From NCBI RefSeq assembly GCF_001625305.1, contig NW_017802379.1, forward strand, positions 6,713,567-6,777,566: DNA of 64,000 bases, written 5' to 3'. This document shows, piece by piece, positions 37,001 to 46,743 of the stretch. The DNA comes from Branchiostoma belcheri (taxonomy: Eukaryota; Chordata; Leptocardii; Amphioxiformes; Branchiostomatidae). The notes under the pieces are model-generated. The model saw only the letters and a program-made list of their open reading frames with translations, was not told where the DNA came from and made no database searches. Both the position numbers and the translations under genes were made by a program. Each line of letters starts with the position of its first letter. Within the stretch, counting starts at the first letter, position 1.

Positions 37001-39216
37001 GGGGGACCTGAATCAACAAATTGCTGAACCATTAACAGCGCCTCCTAGCAGCTTGAAAACAAAGTACACTCTACTAGTAGAGTCGTGGGAAGGGTAATTA
37101 AGTGTTTATCACTTTGGGGGTGTTCATTCTTCTTTCTACTACAACAATGTATCATCAAACTGTTAGATCTACCTAGGTTTGATGGTCCTGGGGCCTAAGG
37201 AACACAGGTGGTCGTGGAACTGTGAACTATCCACGGGTTAGAGACCATACCTGCAAAATGACCATTTTAAACCAACTACTAGACTAAGTATACGTTTGGT
37301 GGCATCAAATGGCCAATTAGTTAGGCTAGCGGATACAAGACCGAAAAAACAAAGGTTCCTCACATTCCTAGCTAAACGTTGTGTCCTTGGGAAAGGCACT
37401 TAACACTTTGCTCACTCCACCCAGATGTAAAATGGGTGCCTGATTTCAGTTGGGAAGGTGAAAGGTGGTGGAAGGAGAGAGATGGACTCTGCCTTCCAAT
37501 ACCGTACCCTAGACACAGTGGATCAACAACCCACTGCCTCTATGGCCTCAAAAAGGCTATGGGAGTTTCTTAACCTAAAATTTTCATATAAAAGACAACT
37601 TTCCAAAAGTACTATGGTTGCGGTGACTCACCATCATCTCTTCTCTCATTGGGTCTGGCAGCAGTGACACAACGTACCAGTCCTCGTACTCGTAACTGTC
37701 CAGAAAGTCTTTCAGAGACATTCGCTCCAGTGGCGCTACTCCGCTAGCCACTTTCTTCTCTATCAGGACATCCAGGGCTCCATAACTGTAGCAATACAAA
37801 CGACAACAATTCATTCAACTGAGAGGACATCTATTAATCTTGAAGCCTGCACGCAATTTTTCATGTAATATTTTTGCAAAAGTTAATCAGTTTTTGTTAA
37901 AAAGTGCGGTTACTTTAACATTTGCAATTCCACGTTGTAATATAAGTTTTTGTTTAATATCACACTTTAAATTCCACAAAGAATCTTTCTTCTTTAGAAT
38001 GTCAGTACTCATGATTAGAAGAAATAAAACAAGATGAATATCTCATGACAAAACTGTGTACAGTGTTATACTCTAAGGTTTCCACAAGGCCCCTTACTTC
38101 TCCCTGATGTGCTCATCAGTCTGCCATTTGAGGAAGGCGGGGGCCTTGACAACAGCCTGCCTGTAGATAAGCGGGACTCTGTGTTGCACATGCTGTTCCC
38201 AGAATTCCCTGGGGGCCAGCAGCTCTTGGTACTCCTTCACTCGAGCTTCTGGCTTCTTCTGGTAGCCTGGAGGGGAAAAAACAGAGAAATTCTTTTTCTC
38301 AGAATGTATATTTTATAGCATTTGCTATAATTATGTAGTAATCTCTGGTATCTTTGTATCGTTGTACATTTTTATTAATAGTAGATGGTTTTCAGGCTGT
38401 CCCTCCACATTGTGCAAAATGAAAAGATCTTTCAGCTAATCAGCAACTGCATTTGCAACAGAGTTTATACGATAACAGGAAAAAATGCATAGTTTAAGGA
38501 AATGCCTCCGCCCCTGAGGCGTCGCCAAAAAAAGCAAATGTACATGTAACTGCACTAGGAGACCACTTTTGCCCAAGAGGTAGCCAAGATCAAAATGGTA
38601 TTTAGTTATTTCAAAAGTTTACCGAGTCCCTTCCTAGGGAAGCAATAGTAGTAATAGTTACATAATAACATGAAACAATACACAGTGCAACAGTTAAATG
38701 CAACATCATCACATATTAAATTTGTAACCGTTATATAGCGTTCTCGAGCGCTCGGGGCAAATACTAGTTGTACTCATTGAGGGGAGAACTATTTATTTTG
38801 TACCAGATTTATCGTACCACTTTATCAAACAAATCATGAGAGAAAAGTCAATAATACCACAGCACACAACATTTAATGCCCTCTCCACTAGACTTGCGAC
38901 ACAGATCAAAGCTCTCGCCGACTTAGACTAGTTGTAAATCTCGTTGTTTTAGATTCTATGGCCGCCAATTTATTCACACTTCTCTGCCAAAGGGGAGTTA
39001 CCTATTACGATATTTAGGAAGAAAAGGAACGTGTTGCTAACTATATTTAATGTTAAGTTCCTTACCCAGTGGCCGTAGATGTCCGTCAGGTAGACCAGAG
39101 TCACTCCTCTTGACGATCGGCGGAAACTGCACATCCGTCCGCATGTCTTTGGGGAAGTGTATATCCGAGGCCGACAGGGAGAGTACGGCAAAAACTATAG
39201 CTGCCCTAAACAACAT
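34015..39216 (-). CDS. ER-lumenal JmjC-domain protein with C-terminal HDEL
   Basis: Exons on the minus strand: 39066-39216, 38098-38266, 37632-37785, 36816-37007, 36180-36312, 35692-35855, 35255-35327, 34754-34903 and 34015-34167. All joins use GT-AG and keep frame except the 35692-to-35327 join. The N-terminus is a signal peptide (MLFRAAIVFAVLSLSA); an N-terminal cupin-associated segment follows (REFWEQHVQHRVPLIYRQ), then a JmjC core (GGTSSMLQYDADHNLQCLLS ... PGDCIFIPSGYFYQVRSYGR), an acidic stretch (ALSDEEEEMTEEDQD), an EF-hand-like loop (DQTKKGSVSLQE) and the tail DHTHDEL. HDEL is an ER-retrieval signal, so the protein should work in the ER lumen. JmjC proteins are Fe(II)/2-oxoglutarate oxygenases, but the H-x-D position reads Q-Y-D and the distal histidine position reads tyrosine, so activity is doubtful. 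The substrate is unknown. The start is the ATG that opens the signal peptide. Confidence 0.88.
36430..36507. repeat. 27-bp inverted repeat in a JmjC intron
   Basis: Arms 36430-36456 and 36481-36507 (AGTTGCTATAACCACC ... GGTGGTTATAGCAACT) match at 25 of 27 positions around a 24-base loop. A further GAGGTGGTTATAGCAA follows at once. Likely a small palindromic insertion inside the intron between exons 36816-37007 and 36180-36312. Confidence 0.88.
37030..37190 (+). repeat. Dispersed repeat E, copy 1 (intronic)
   Basis: Contains AGCGCCTCCTAGCAGCTTGA, AACAAAGTACACT, GTCGTGGGAAGGGT and ATGTATCATCAAACTGTTAG, then ATCTACC. It is shared with 40.10-40.25 kb and 41.53-41.69 kb in the same orientation. 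Confidence 0.85.
37370..37450 (+). repeat. SINE 3' body fragment
   Basis: TGTCCTTGGGAAAGGCACTT followed by AACACTTTGCTCACTCCACC and AGATGTAAAATGGGTGCC is the body region adjoining tRNA-like heads elsewhere in the window. The head is missing. Confidence 0.65.
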
Positions 39217-40095
39217 TTTTCCCTGAATGTTCCAACTGAACTTTGGAAATTAAAGTTCAACGTGGATATTTTTTCAGGGATAGTGTTGGGGAGGGGGGTC
39301 CTGTGCCGGCCACGTTTCACCGTGACAAAGTAAAACGTGTCGCAGGTTTTTGAATGACGCCCGGCCGGTGTATCCTGGAGGACTACGTGGCGGTCCTCGA
39401 CTCGCTGTCAAGCGCCTAAACTACAAGATAAACTTTTACGCTAAATCCTTTTGTTGCCGTGCAATAGTGGGAGGGCCTAAGTACCGCCAGCTGCCGCCGT
39501 TGCTATAGCGCGGCGGCCACTTGACCATAGTCCCGCCCCCTTTTCTTCCAAACAACTGGCACAAGATGACGCCAGGACCTTTTGATCGGCGGAATTTGTT
39601 CTTACTTGGTAACTCAGACATGGTGTTTGCATAAAGGAACAGTTCTAACACAGCTGATCGTTGTTTGAGTTTCACTGGCGCAGACTGTCGTCAGTTCCGG
39701 GTTCAAAGGACACCTGTTGCTAAAACAAAGACCTCGCACTGGTGTTTCAAAAACCGCATACGATTAAAACCGTATAAAACCGTATACAAATACTTGAAAC
39801 GTACACAATCTATCTCTGAATGTGATATATAGTTTATTGTGCACAATTGGCATGTTGGAAAGAGATACATCTTACAATATCTGATATTAGCACGGGTATA
39901 TTTATTTTGCATTGAAACCAGTTTCTGTCATAGGTTTGTAAGACCATGTTACGAGGAAACTGGAAGAAATGTCACGACGATTGTTAACCTCCCTTATACC
40001 CTTCACCATGAAATATTTACAGATTCATTGTTCTTTTACCCAATGACTGAACATCGGCACTGAAATGAACAAAGTTGCTGAATATCTGCTAACAG
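39217..40095. other. 5' flank of the JmjC gene
   Basis: GC-rich, CpG-containing sequence at 39300-39420 and 39470-39560 is consistent with a promoter region, but no TATA box or specific site stands out. A 79-codon minus frame (39436-39675) is not convincing as a gene. Confidence 0.35.
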
Positions 40096-40096
40096 T

Positions 40097-40250
40097 AACA
40101 GTGCCTCCTAGCAGCTTGATAACAAAGTACACTTTGCTGATGGAGCTCGAGTGTGATCACGGTATAAACCACAAGTTCTGTTCAACACCTTTAATACTGG
40201 TGTACATTCTGCTTTCTTCTACAAATATATCATGAACTGTAAGATCTACC
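40097..40250 (+). repeat. Dispersed repeat E, copy 2
   Basis: Begins CAGTGCCTCCTAGCAGCTTG and continues AACAAAGTACACTTTGCTG, then AATATATCATGAACTGTAAG and ATCTACC. It lies 3' of the minus-strand DRAM-like gene. Confidence 0.82.
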
Positions 40251-40516
40251 TTGGTCAGGTTGTCCCATATTCTTAATAGTTAGTGTCTTTGCTCACACCA
40301 TCTATTAGCATATGCTGTACACATCCACACCCAGAATGAATTAATTTTATGATTGATTTCGAAGCGCTATTTACTTTATGTTTCCGGAATTCCCCAGTCG
40401 TAAAGATACAGTTGATTCCCTGAAACATGGATCATTTCAAGGAACACTACCGCTGTACATGTGTGCGAAGTACAAGCACTTACTAGTAGATACTGTTTAA
40501 CGTTTTGTTACAGATA

Positions 40517-41272
40517 CTAAATGTAAACGGCCTCGCTAGAGACGTCAAAGTGAGGTGCCATTTCAGTCGACCTAAGCCTTGCCGCTTCCTTTACAATGAT
40601 CCCTTTTATGTCCAGGAAAATGACGACTGTTGTGACTTTTCTCAGCTCCCACGCCAGCGAAGCAGGATATATCAGTTGTGAAATTCCCAGGAGCCATTCG
40701 AATGTGACAGTCGCTACTCGCATATCAGGAGTGTCCGCTGTTTTGGTGAAGACCAGGGCGAGTGTTATCACAAACGGCACCAAGGTGCCCGTCACCAGAA
40801 TCGCTAAGAACAACCTCAGACCAAATGTACCCATGGTTGTGCCGCCAGAATCTCGTAGTTTGTACGTCAGGACAGTCTGTAGCCACGTGTAGGCCGTACT
40901 AAGAAGGAAGGCCATTGCTGCTCCAATAACGTGTGCCACGAACATCTCCGCCCACTGAAAGGCACCCACCATGCTCAGTCCCAGCGCCGCTAGCAGTCCG
41001 ATTATCAGGGTAGCCCTGTTCAGTCTGGTCGGTCCGCCATGTTGGGCGACGTAGCGATAGTTCAGAATCAGTGTTGCAGCGATACCGGAAGCGCCGATGT
41101 TCAGGGTCATCGTGAAGATGCCCCGTTCAGGATGTTCCGTCCCGGTGTCACTGATGAACACGGCACTGGTCTTGTGTCCCAGGCCTATGGTCAGACCGAG
41201 ACACACAAACCACAGAGATATCACACCGAACACCAAGAACAGCGGGGACAGACAGTACCTGCTGTACTCCAT
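40517..41272 (-). CDS. DRAM/Frag1-family membrane protein, copy 1
   Basis: An intronless coding region of 251 residues from the ATG that begins MEYSRYCLSP. Hydrophobic segments lie at about residues 9-29, 53-70, 85-105, 112-135, 155-180 and 195-215, the six-span layout of the DRAM (damage-regulated autophagy modulator)/Frag1 family. The conserved first luminal loop is present as FISDTGTEHPERGIF, and the TM4 segment as HVIGAAMAFL. Vertebrate DRAM proteins sit in lysosomal membranes and promote autophagy; that role here is by family only. An in-frame upstream ATG would add 18 residues, but a TTCAG acceptor-like site lies just before the chosen ATG and the copy at 42241 starts at the same residue. 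The paralogue is divergent, 968 bases away. Confidence 0.9.
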   Translation of the reverse strand: MEYSRYCLSPLFLVFGVISLWFVCLGLTIGLGHKTSAVFISDTGTEHPERGIFTMTLNIGASGIAATLILNYRYVAQHGGPTRLNRATLIIGLLAALGLSMVGAFQWAEMFVAHVIGAAMAFLLSTAYTWLQTVLTYKLRDSGGTTMGTFGLRLFLAILVTGTLVPFVITLALVFTKTADTPDMRVATVTFEWLLGISQLIYPASLAWELRKVTTVVIFLDIKGIIVKEAARLRSTEMAPHFDVSSEAVYI

Positions 41273-42240
41273 TGCTGAAGTTACAGGTGAGGACAGGTCA
41301 CGTAGTACATTTACATAAGAAGGCACATATTATTATTGAAGGACCACACTGTTGAAAACACACGTGAGAAAACTCAGAAACGGAGGGTTATATGTGCCTG
41401 CACGTTTCAGAGTCACAGATATGGCGCTTGCTTCGCTAACCCACACCATCGGTAAACCGGTTAAACCACATCCACACAAGGCCATATCCCTGGCAAAAGG
41501 TGAAACTTTTGCCAGGGAAGCAACAAGTTGCAGCCAACAGTGCCCCCTAGCAGCTTGATAACAAAGTTCACTTTACAAGTGGAGTTGTGGGAAGGGTTAA
41601 CCACAAGTTCTGTTCACTTTTCTGGTGTTCATTCTTCTTTCTGACACAACTATGTATCATCAAACTGTTAGATCTACCGAGGTTCGAAGGTTCCTATACC
41701 CTATGCATGATGAACTAATCATATGCTGAAAATCAATGAAATCCGTCAAACCCACCGTCAGCTACAGCTGCAAACAAACAAACTGTCGAAAACAGTATCC
41801 TTCCGTGAAAGGATATCTCCTTCTCCGGAAGTACATGTAGCCAAGTGTATAATGTCCTTGATGTAACAAACAACATGGAAACGCATGCGCATGCACAGCA
41901 TATAAGCCGTTACCCAGGGAAAATTCGCTTTTTCTAGGCAGGTTGAATTCGAAAAACTGCAAAAAAAACTATATTTTTCGTATCCAAAAGTTAAGCTTAA
42001 CTACAGTTTCTACCCAAATTATAGGGTCAACAGACGATAACCAAAATTGTATCGGAAGCCGGTTGGAAACCTCCGTTCACTGATATAATGAGATTTCCCG
42101 GCGTACTTTTCTTGGCGGAGTTGAAGCTCTTCAGTCTGAGGGTGTCCGCCAGATACAAAATCGTGAAAAAAAACTCCGGTCCGAGACCTTAAGTCGTAAA
42201 CAATGCTGTGATATAAGGTTACATTTCCTTACCTGTGATA
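41273..42240. promoter_or_regulatory. Shared divergent upstream region of the two DRAM-like genes
   Basis: The 968 bases between the two start codons must hold both 5' ends if each gene is intact. It contains a copy of dispersed repeat E at 41534-41690. No TATA box or clear transcription-factor site was recognised. Confidence 0.5.
41534..41690 (+). repeat. Dispersed repeat E, copy 3
   Basis: Matches copies 1 and 2 through AGCAGCTTGATAACAAAG, GAGTTGTGGGAAGGGTTAA, ACCACAAGTTCTGTTCAC and TGTATCATCAAACTGTTAG. Confidence 0.85.
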
Positions 42241-42972
42241 ATGGAGTACAGCAGGTACTGTCTGTCCCCGCTGTTCTTGGTGTTCGGTGTGATATCTCTG
42301 TGGTTTGTGTGTCTCGGTCTGACCATAGGCCTGGGACATAAGACCAGCGCCGTGTTCATCAGTGACACCGGGACGGAACATCCTGAACGGGGAATCTTCA
42401 CCATGACCTTAAACATCGGCGCTTCCGGGATCGCCGTGTTACAGATTCTACACTATCGTTACGTCGCCCAACATGGCGGACCGACCAGACTGAACAGGGC
42501 TACCCTGATAATCGGACTGCTAGCGGCGCTGGGACTGAGCATGGTCGGCGCCTTTCAGACGGAGAACCTTGTGGTACACTCTATTGGAGCAGCAATGGCC
42601 TTCCTTCTAGGTACGGCATACACGTGGCTACAGACCGTCCTGTCGTACAAACTACGAGGCACTGGCACAACCACGGGTACATTTGGTCTGAGGTTGTTCT
42701 TAGCGATACTAGTGACGGGCACCTTGGTGCCGTTTGCGGTAACGTTCTTTCTGGTCTTCTCTCCAGAGCGAGTAGCGTCTGCCATCTTACAATGGATTCT
42801 GGGAATTTCACTGCTGATATACATGGCTACGCTAGCGTGGGAGCTGAGAAAAGTCTCAACCGTCGTCATTTTCCTGGACATGAAAGTGTTCACTGACTTA
42901 CAGAAAACGGCAAGGTTTAGACCGACTGAAATGGCACCTCGAAACATCTCTACCGCGTCCGTTGACAGTTAG
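42241..42972 (+). CDS. DRAM/Frag1-family membrane protein, copy 2
   Basis: A single exon of 243 residues starting MEYSRYCLSP. The first 65 residues are identical to copy 1, and the SDTGTEHPERG loop and the NRATLIIGLLAALGLSMVGA segment are the same. The C-terminal half differs more, with a different third loop (VFSPERVASAILQW) and a different cytoplasmic tail (ARFRPTEMAPRNISTASVDS). Same family and expected lysosomal or endomembrane location as copy 1. An ATG two codons upstream is possible; the chosen one is conserved between copies. No AATAAA was seen in the first 400 bases downstream. Confidence 0.9.
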   Translation: MEYSRYCLSPLFLVFGVISLWFVCLGLTIGLGHKTSAVFISDTGTEHPERGIFTMTLNIGASGIAVLQILHYRYVAQHGGPTRLNRATLIIGLLAALGLSMVGAFQTENLVVHSIGAAMAFLLGTAYTWLQTVLSYKLRGTGTTTGTFGLRLFLAILVTGTLVPFAVTFFLVFSPERVASAILQWILGISLLIYMATLAWELRKVSTVVIFLDMKVFTDLQKTARFRPTEMAPRNISTASVDS

Positions 42973-42974
42973 TA

Positions 42975-43440
42975 TCTGTGATAAAACGTTAAACAGTATC
43001 TAACTCAATTTAATGCTCTGCAAACGGACAGTGTCAAAGCTCAAGAGACACAAAGAGAAACAATCCCTGTTACAGAGAATCAACTATACCGTTTACGGTA
43101 CTCTGAGAAGAAAGGACTGAAAAGACTGAATAGCTCTTTGTACATTCACTCTGGTTAAAGAGCTAATCCTAAGGAATGGGTAAGGTGAAGACTGAAAAGG
43201 GTGCAAAGTTATATAGAACATACGCTTAAAATGCTGTGGGGGGAAGGCAGATTATTTGAGGTCCAGATGGACTGTATCACACTACGTTCATGTGTATTAT
43301 GATTGTGACGTCGCCCATCTTTTTCTTGTTATGTCTAAAATTTTCAGCATTCGTTGTGATCATAATGCGTTACATACTTCCAGGAGATTTGGAATCTTGG
43401 ATTTGGAACTGTAAAACATTCTCTAAATGTTACAAAAGTC
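42975..43440. other. Intergenic, nothing recognised
   Basis: Separates the plus DRAM-like stop from the minus-strand terminal exon at 43442. There are no repeats or frames of note. Confidence 0.4.
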
Positions 43441-43441
43441 A

Positions 43442-43654
43442 CTACGGCGCCCATCCCCAGTCCAACAGATAGAACCAGTAGTAGGTGAGGTACCAGCCTT
43501 CCCGCGAGTCACTGGTGACGCAGCCCGGGAGGGGGGAGTCGTCCCGGGCGTCCTTACCGGGGCGGGGGGACACGTACGTCCCGTTCCACGGGATGTGGCA
43601 GGTCGGAGGCTCGGCGTCCTCGATCACGGACGAGTAGAACGTCAGGTCCACGAA
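43442..43654 (-). CDS. Second terminal exon of the secreted-protein gene (duplicate)
   Basis: Preceded by a CTTCCAG acceptor and ending in a stop, it encodes 70 residues, FVDLTFYSSVIEDAEPPTCH to YWFYLLDWGWAP. It is a close paralogue of the exon at 44609-44818: the same length within one codon, the same phase-0 start, the same two cysteines and the same DWGWA ending. It could be used as an alternative 3' exon of the gene starting at 46186, or be the remnant of a duplicated gene; no second copy of the first two coding exons was seen next to it. Confidence 0.75.
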   Translation of the reverse strand, partial: FVDLTFYSSVIEDAEPPTCHIPWNGTYVSPRPGKDARDDSPLPGCVTSDSREGWYLTYYWFYLLDWGWAP

Positions 43655-43959
43655 CTGGAAGTGTGATGAGTTTGTTATAAAGGTTACTTGTCAAAAACAA
43701 GCCATCGAAACGTTATATTGTCGAAATTTAATTGAAAAGCTTGAAAAGGAAGAACAGAATTTCGCAAAATACATTTCTTGTTATACTGATATCAAAATGT
43801 TACTTACTACATGTAATTGTAATAGATTACTTGCTCCTTCGTTCATTCAACATTCATTCCTTAACTTTCTTTCACTCAAAACGCTCCATCTTTTTTGCGT
43901 CGATGGTTGTGAAGTCATTATCAAACGACCACAGCAACGCCTGATACTATAAAACGTGT

Positions 43960-44045
43960 CATTACAAAATCTTGAAGATGCCTTAAAGGTGGCGTGGAAG
44001 CTGTGTTCTTGTCCGGGACTGACGTCGTTTAGAAGTGCCGGCAAT
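43960..44045. repeat. Copy of the EF-hand gene 5' flank
   Basis: AAAATCTTGAAGATGCC, TGGAAGCTGTGTTCTTGTCC and GACGTCGTTTAGAAG align over about 78 bases, at roughly 80 percent identity, with 46652-46730 just upstream of the EF-hand start codon. The copy does not extend into the coding exon. Confidence 0.75.
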
Positions 44046-44444
44046 ATTTAAAGAAGGTACATGCAGTACATTTTGTAATGACAAAAACATGGTGCGGTTT
44101 GCTCGAGAATAACCTCTATTTCGCACACATATCACCACAGTTTTGATAGGGTTAAAAAGACATTGCATCAAAATACTAGTATATCTCAATTCAAAGCGCA
44201 TTCGTACTAGCTGCTTCTTTGTGTGAAGCAATGGCGCGCGGCCCCTTTGCAAAGTTTCTTGAACATTGCCAGTATGCCAGTATCAAAATTCAGCTGAATT
44301 TTCTCTTTTTTTTTTCTTTCTGGCAAAGCATAAACCAAACTCCTTTGGTGCCGGACGAAATAGTGGAACATCGGCTACCCCCATTTCATTGGCTAACTCC
44401 AGTACGAGTGCCTTAACACATTTTACAATTTTTATGTTTTTGCA

Positions 44445-44560
44445 GCAGGAAAATATGTTGTTTTTCCTCTGTTTCTTCTTCACTTTCTTCTCCAAACAAG
44501 TAAGGTCAATGACCTGAACCGGACGTCTGTCACCATGGTAACTGGTTATATCTAATTTCC
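44445..44560 (-). mobile_element. Short non-autonomous element B, partial
   Basis: CAGGAAAATATGTTGTTTTT, CTTCTCCAAACAAGTAAGGT and GACGTCTGTCACCATGGTAA match the element half that starts at 7386. The hairpin end is missing. Confidence 0.65.
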
Positions 44561-44608
44561 TCAGCCACCAAAGTAGCCTGGTATAGGCTAATACATTTCT
44601 AAAAGCCG

Positions 44609-46186
44609 CTACGCCCATCCCCAATCCAGCAGGTAGAACCAGTAGGCGGTCATGTGATAGCCTTCCCGTGATTCCATGGTGAAGCAGCCCGGGAGTGGGG
44701 AGTCGTCCCGGGGGTCGGTGTTGGGGCGGGGGGACACGTACGTCCCGTTCCACGGGATGTGGCAGGTCGGCGGGGAGGCGTCCTCGATCACGGACGAGTA
44801 GAACGTCAAGTCCACGTACTGGAAATTTCATGCTTTCGTTAATTGATTTTTAAAAACCTCCATTGATGATATTTACTTGAATGGTCATAGAAAAAGGAAG
44901 AAGGAAAAAAAAAACAAAATTTCGCTGCTCATATGCTCCCTTGTTTATGTTTACCGAAGGAAAAGATATTATTTTTGCTCCGTTTCCTCTTCTTCCGTTC
45001 CTAACACAAAAGGTCGATGACCAGAACCAGACATCATGGCAACTCGTGTTGGGTTACATAATGCTGCAATTTTATAGCAGGAGGGATTTAGACTCCTGTC
45101 ACCATATATATGAATGTGTTTGGGTAAGAATAACAGAGGAGACAATATGCGAAGGTAAACATTATGCATTTGCTTTATATTTATTTGCAAATGTTAGCTT
45201 TTTGTTGTTCTTTGGTTCCTGTACCCTTTCATTCCGTCGCTTTCTTTCATTTTTTTTCATTCATTCCACCACTCTATGATCAGCTAAATTGATAAAACCA
45301 AGGAGCTTAAACATTAGAACGTCGTTGATATAACGTACCATCTTGGCTGACTCCCTCGCGGACCCAACTGCGTTTGAGACAGTGTACACCAGTGGTCCAT
45401 GGTCACATGACCCGACCATGATCTTCTCTGATTGGTTGTATTTCTTGTTCGGGAGAAGTTGGTCCGTTGCTACGGTGGCAATGCATCTGTCATGGCAACG
45501 GTAAAGAAAGGATGTTCAGTAGTTATGATGAGAAATAAAGAGAAACAAAAAATCAGACTTTTCAGACCCCCTGGAAGTATGCAATCCTAGGCCTCCTGAA
45601 TTCCCCCATGTCACCACCATATTCCTACTGACTTCCGGTGCGACCAAATGCCAACCATGAATCTCACTCCGTTTCCTCTGCCTGACCTTTTGAACTAGCT
45701 GCCATTCTGCCTGACAATCTTCACCAACCCACGTGCTGTCAACCTACTCTGCGGATAGAAAAGATACACAAGAACAGCTCAGCCACCCAAAACAATACTT
45801 CGGCACCCGGAAGTAAGACGTAAGTACGTGGAGCCATACGGTCGGTCTATCTCTGCGTTGCTAAGTAAATCTAAATGTCCGAAGTGTGAAATCTGTGATG
45901 TCACGTGGAGCATTGGACTCCAACATCCTACCATTTGCCTTACCCCTGCCCTTTCAGTCCAAAATCCAAGGCTTTCTCGCGTAATGTTTGTCGCAACACG
46001 ATCTAATTTTGTTCGAACGTTAATTTGGATTTCTCACCCGTCTGGGTCCCAGGTATCGTTGACGGTAACAAGGAACCGGATCCAGCCGACTTTTTCGGCG
46101 GAGAAGTTGTTGTTTTGACCGAACGCTAACATTTGCGCACCCGCCAACAGGAGCAACGACGCTAGCAGCACTCGTCCGGACGCCAT
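44609..46186 (-). CDS. Small secreted protein, family not recognised
   Basis: Three exons on the minus strand, 46038-46186, 45339-45486 and 44609-44818, join with GT-AG introns and intact phase to give 168 residues. The N-terminus is a signal peptide (MASGRVLLASLLLLAGA) with cleavage probable near AFGQ/NNNF. The mature part has four cysteines (DGCIATV, GSCDHG, PTCHIPW, PGCFTM), which could form two disulphides, and N-glycosylation sequons NDT, NQS and NGT. There is no transmembrane segment after the signal, so it should be secreted. I recognise no family and assign no function. A paralogous terminal exon lies at 43442-43654. The gene is transcribed divergently from the EF-hand gene. Confidence 0.82.
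44947..45205 (-). mobile_element. Short non-autonomous element B, in an intron
   Basis: Runs from TGTTTACCGAAGGAAAAGAT through GTGTTGGGTTACATAATGCT and TTTTATAGCAGGAGGGAT to GCATTTGC and ATTTGCAAATG. It is inserted in the intron between exons 45339-45486 and 44609-44818. Confidence 0.82.
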
Positions 46187-46743
46187 CTTGTTAGTTGCGA
46201 TGTTCGATAGACTTTGTTATCATCAACCTTGGGTTGTTTGCAGGTAGAAGCAGGCCAGGGGGCGTTTCCGATTGTTGAACAGTTCAAATATAAACCGCTA
46301 GGCGTCGCGTTTAAAGCGAGCGACCGTAAGTTTCTCCGAACATGCCCAGCCCGTGTTTCCATGAATCTCAGAGGATTATCCACGTTACAACGGTTTCTCT
46401 ACCTTTACCATATTATCGGGTATTTAACCAGATAGACTGGACCGACGTCGTTTGAAATCCAATGCTTGACAAGGCAAATATTTCTCAAAATTCAAGAGAA
46501 ATTCTATTTGCGAATAGTAGTAGTAAGGCGGCCATCCCTACTTGTTTGACCTCGGATGACGCCATTGTTCTATGACGTCATAATCGAATGACGTTCGAAT
46601 GTTACGATGGAAACTCCTGATAAACAAATGGTAAAACCACGCAGGTCGTCAGAAAATCTTGAAGATGCCATGAAAGCGGGCTGGAAGTTGTGTTCTTGTC
46701 CTGGAATTACGTCCATCAGAAGTTCTGACAAGACGACATTGTC
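46187..46743. promoter_or_regulatory. Divergent promoter region with a CRE octamer
   Basis: 557 bases separate the start codons of the secreted-protein gene (minus) and the EF-hand gene (plus). A palindromic TGACGTCA (CREB/ATF consensus) is at 46573-46580, and AATGACGTTCGAATG follows it. Whether both genes use it is an inference from position. Confidence 0.5.

Noticed and set aside
39436..39675. 79-codon minus frame upstream of the JmjC gene
   Set aside because: No recognisable domain; it lies in the likely promoter and 5' flank.
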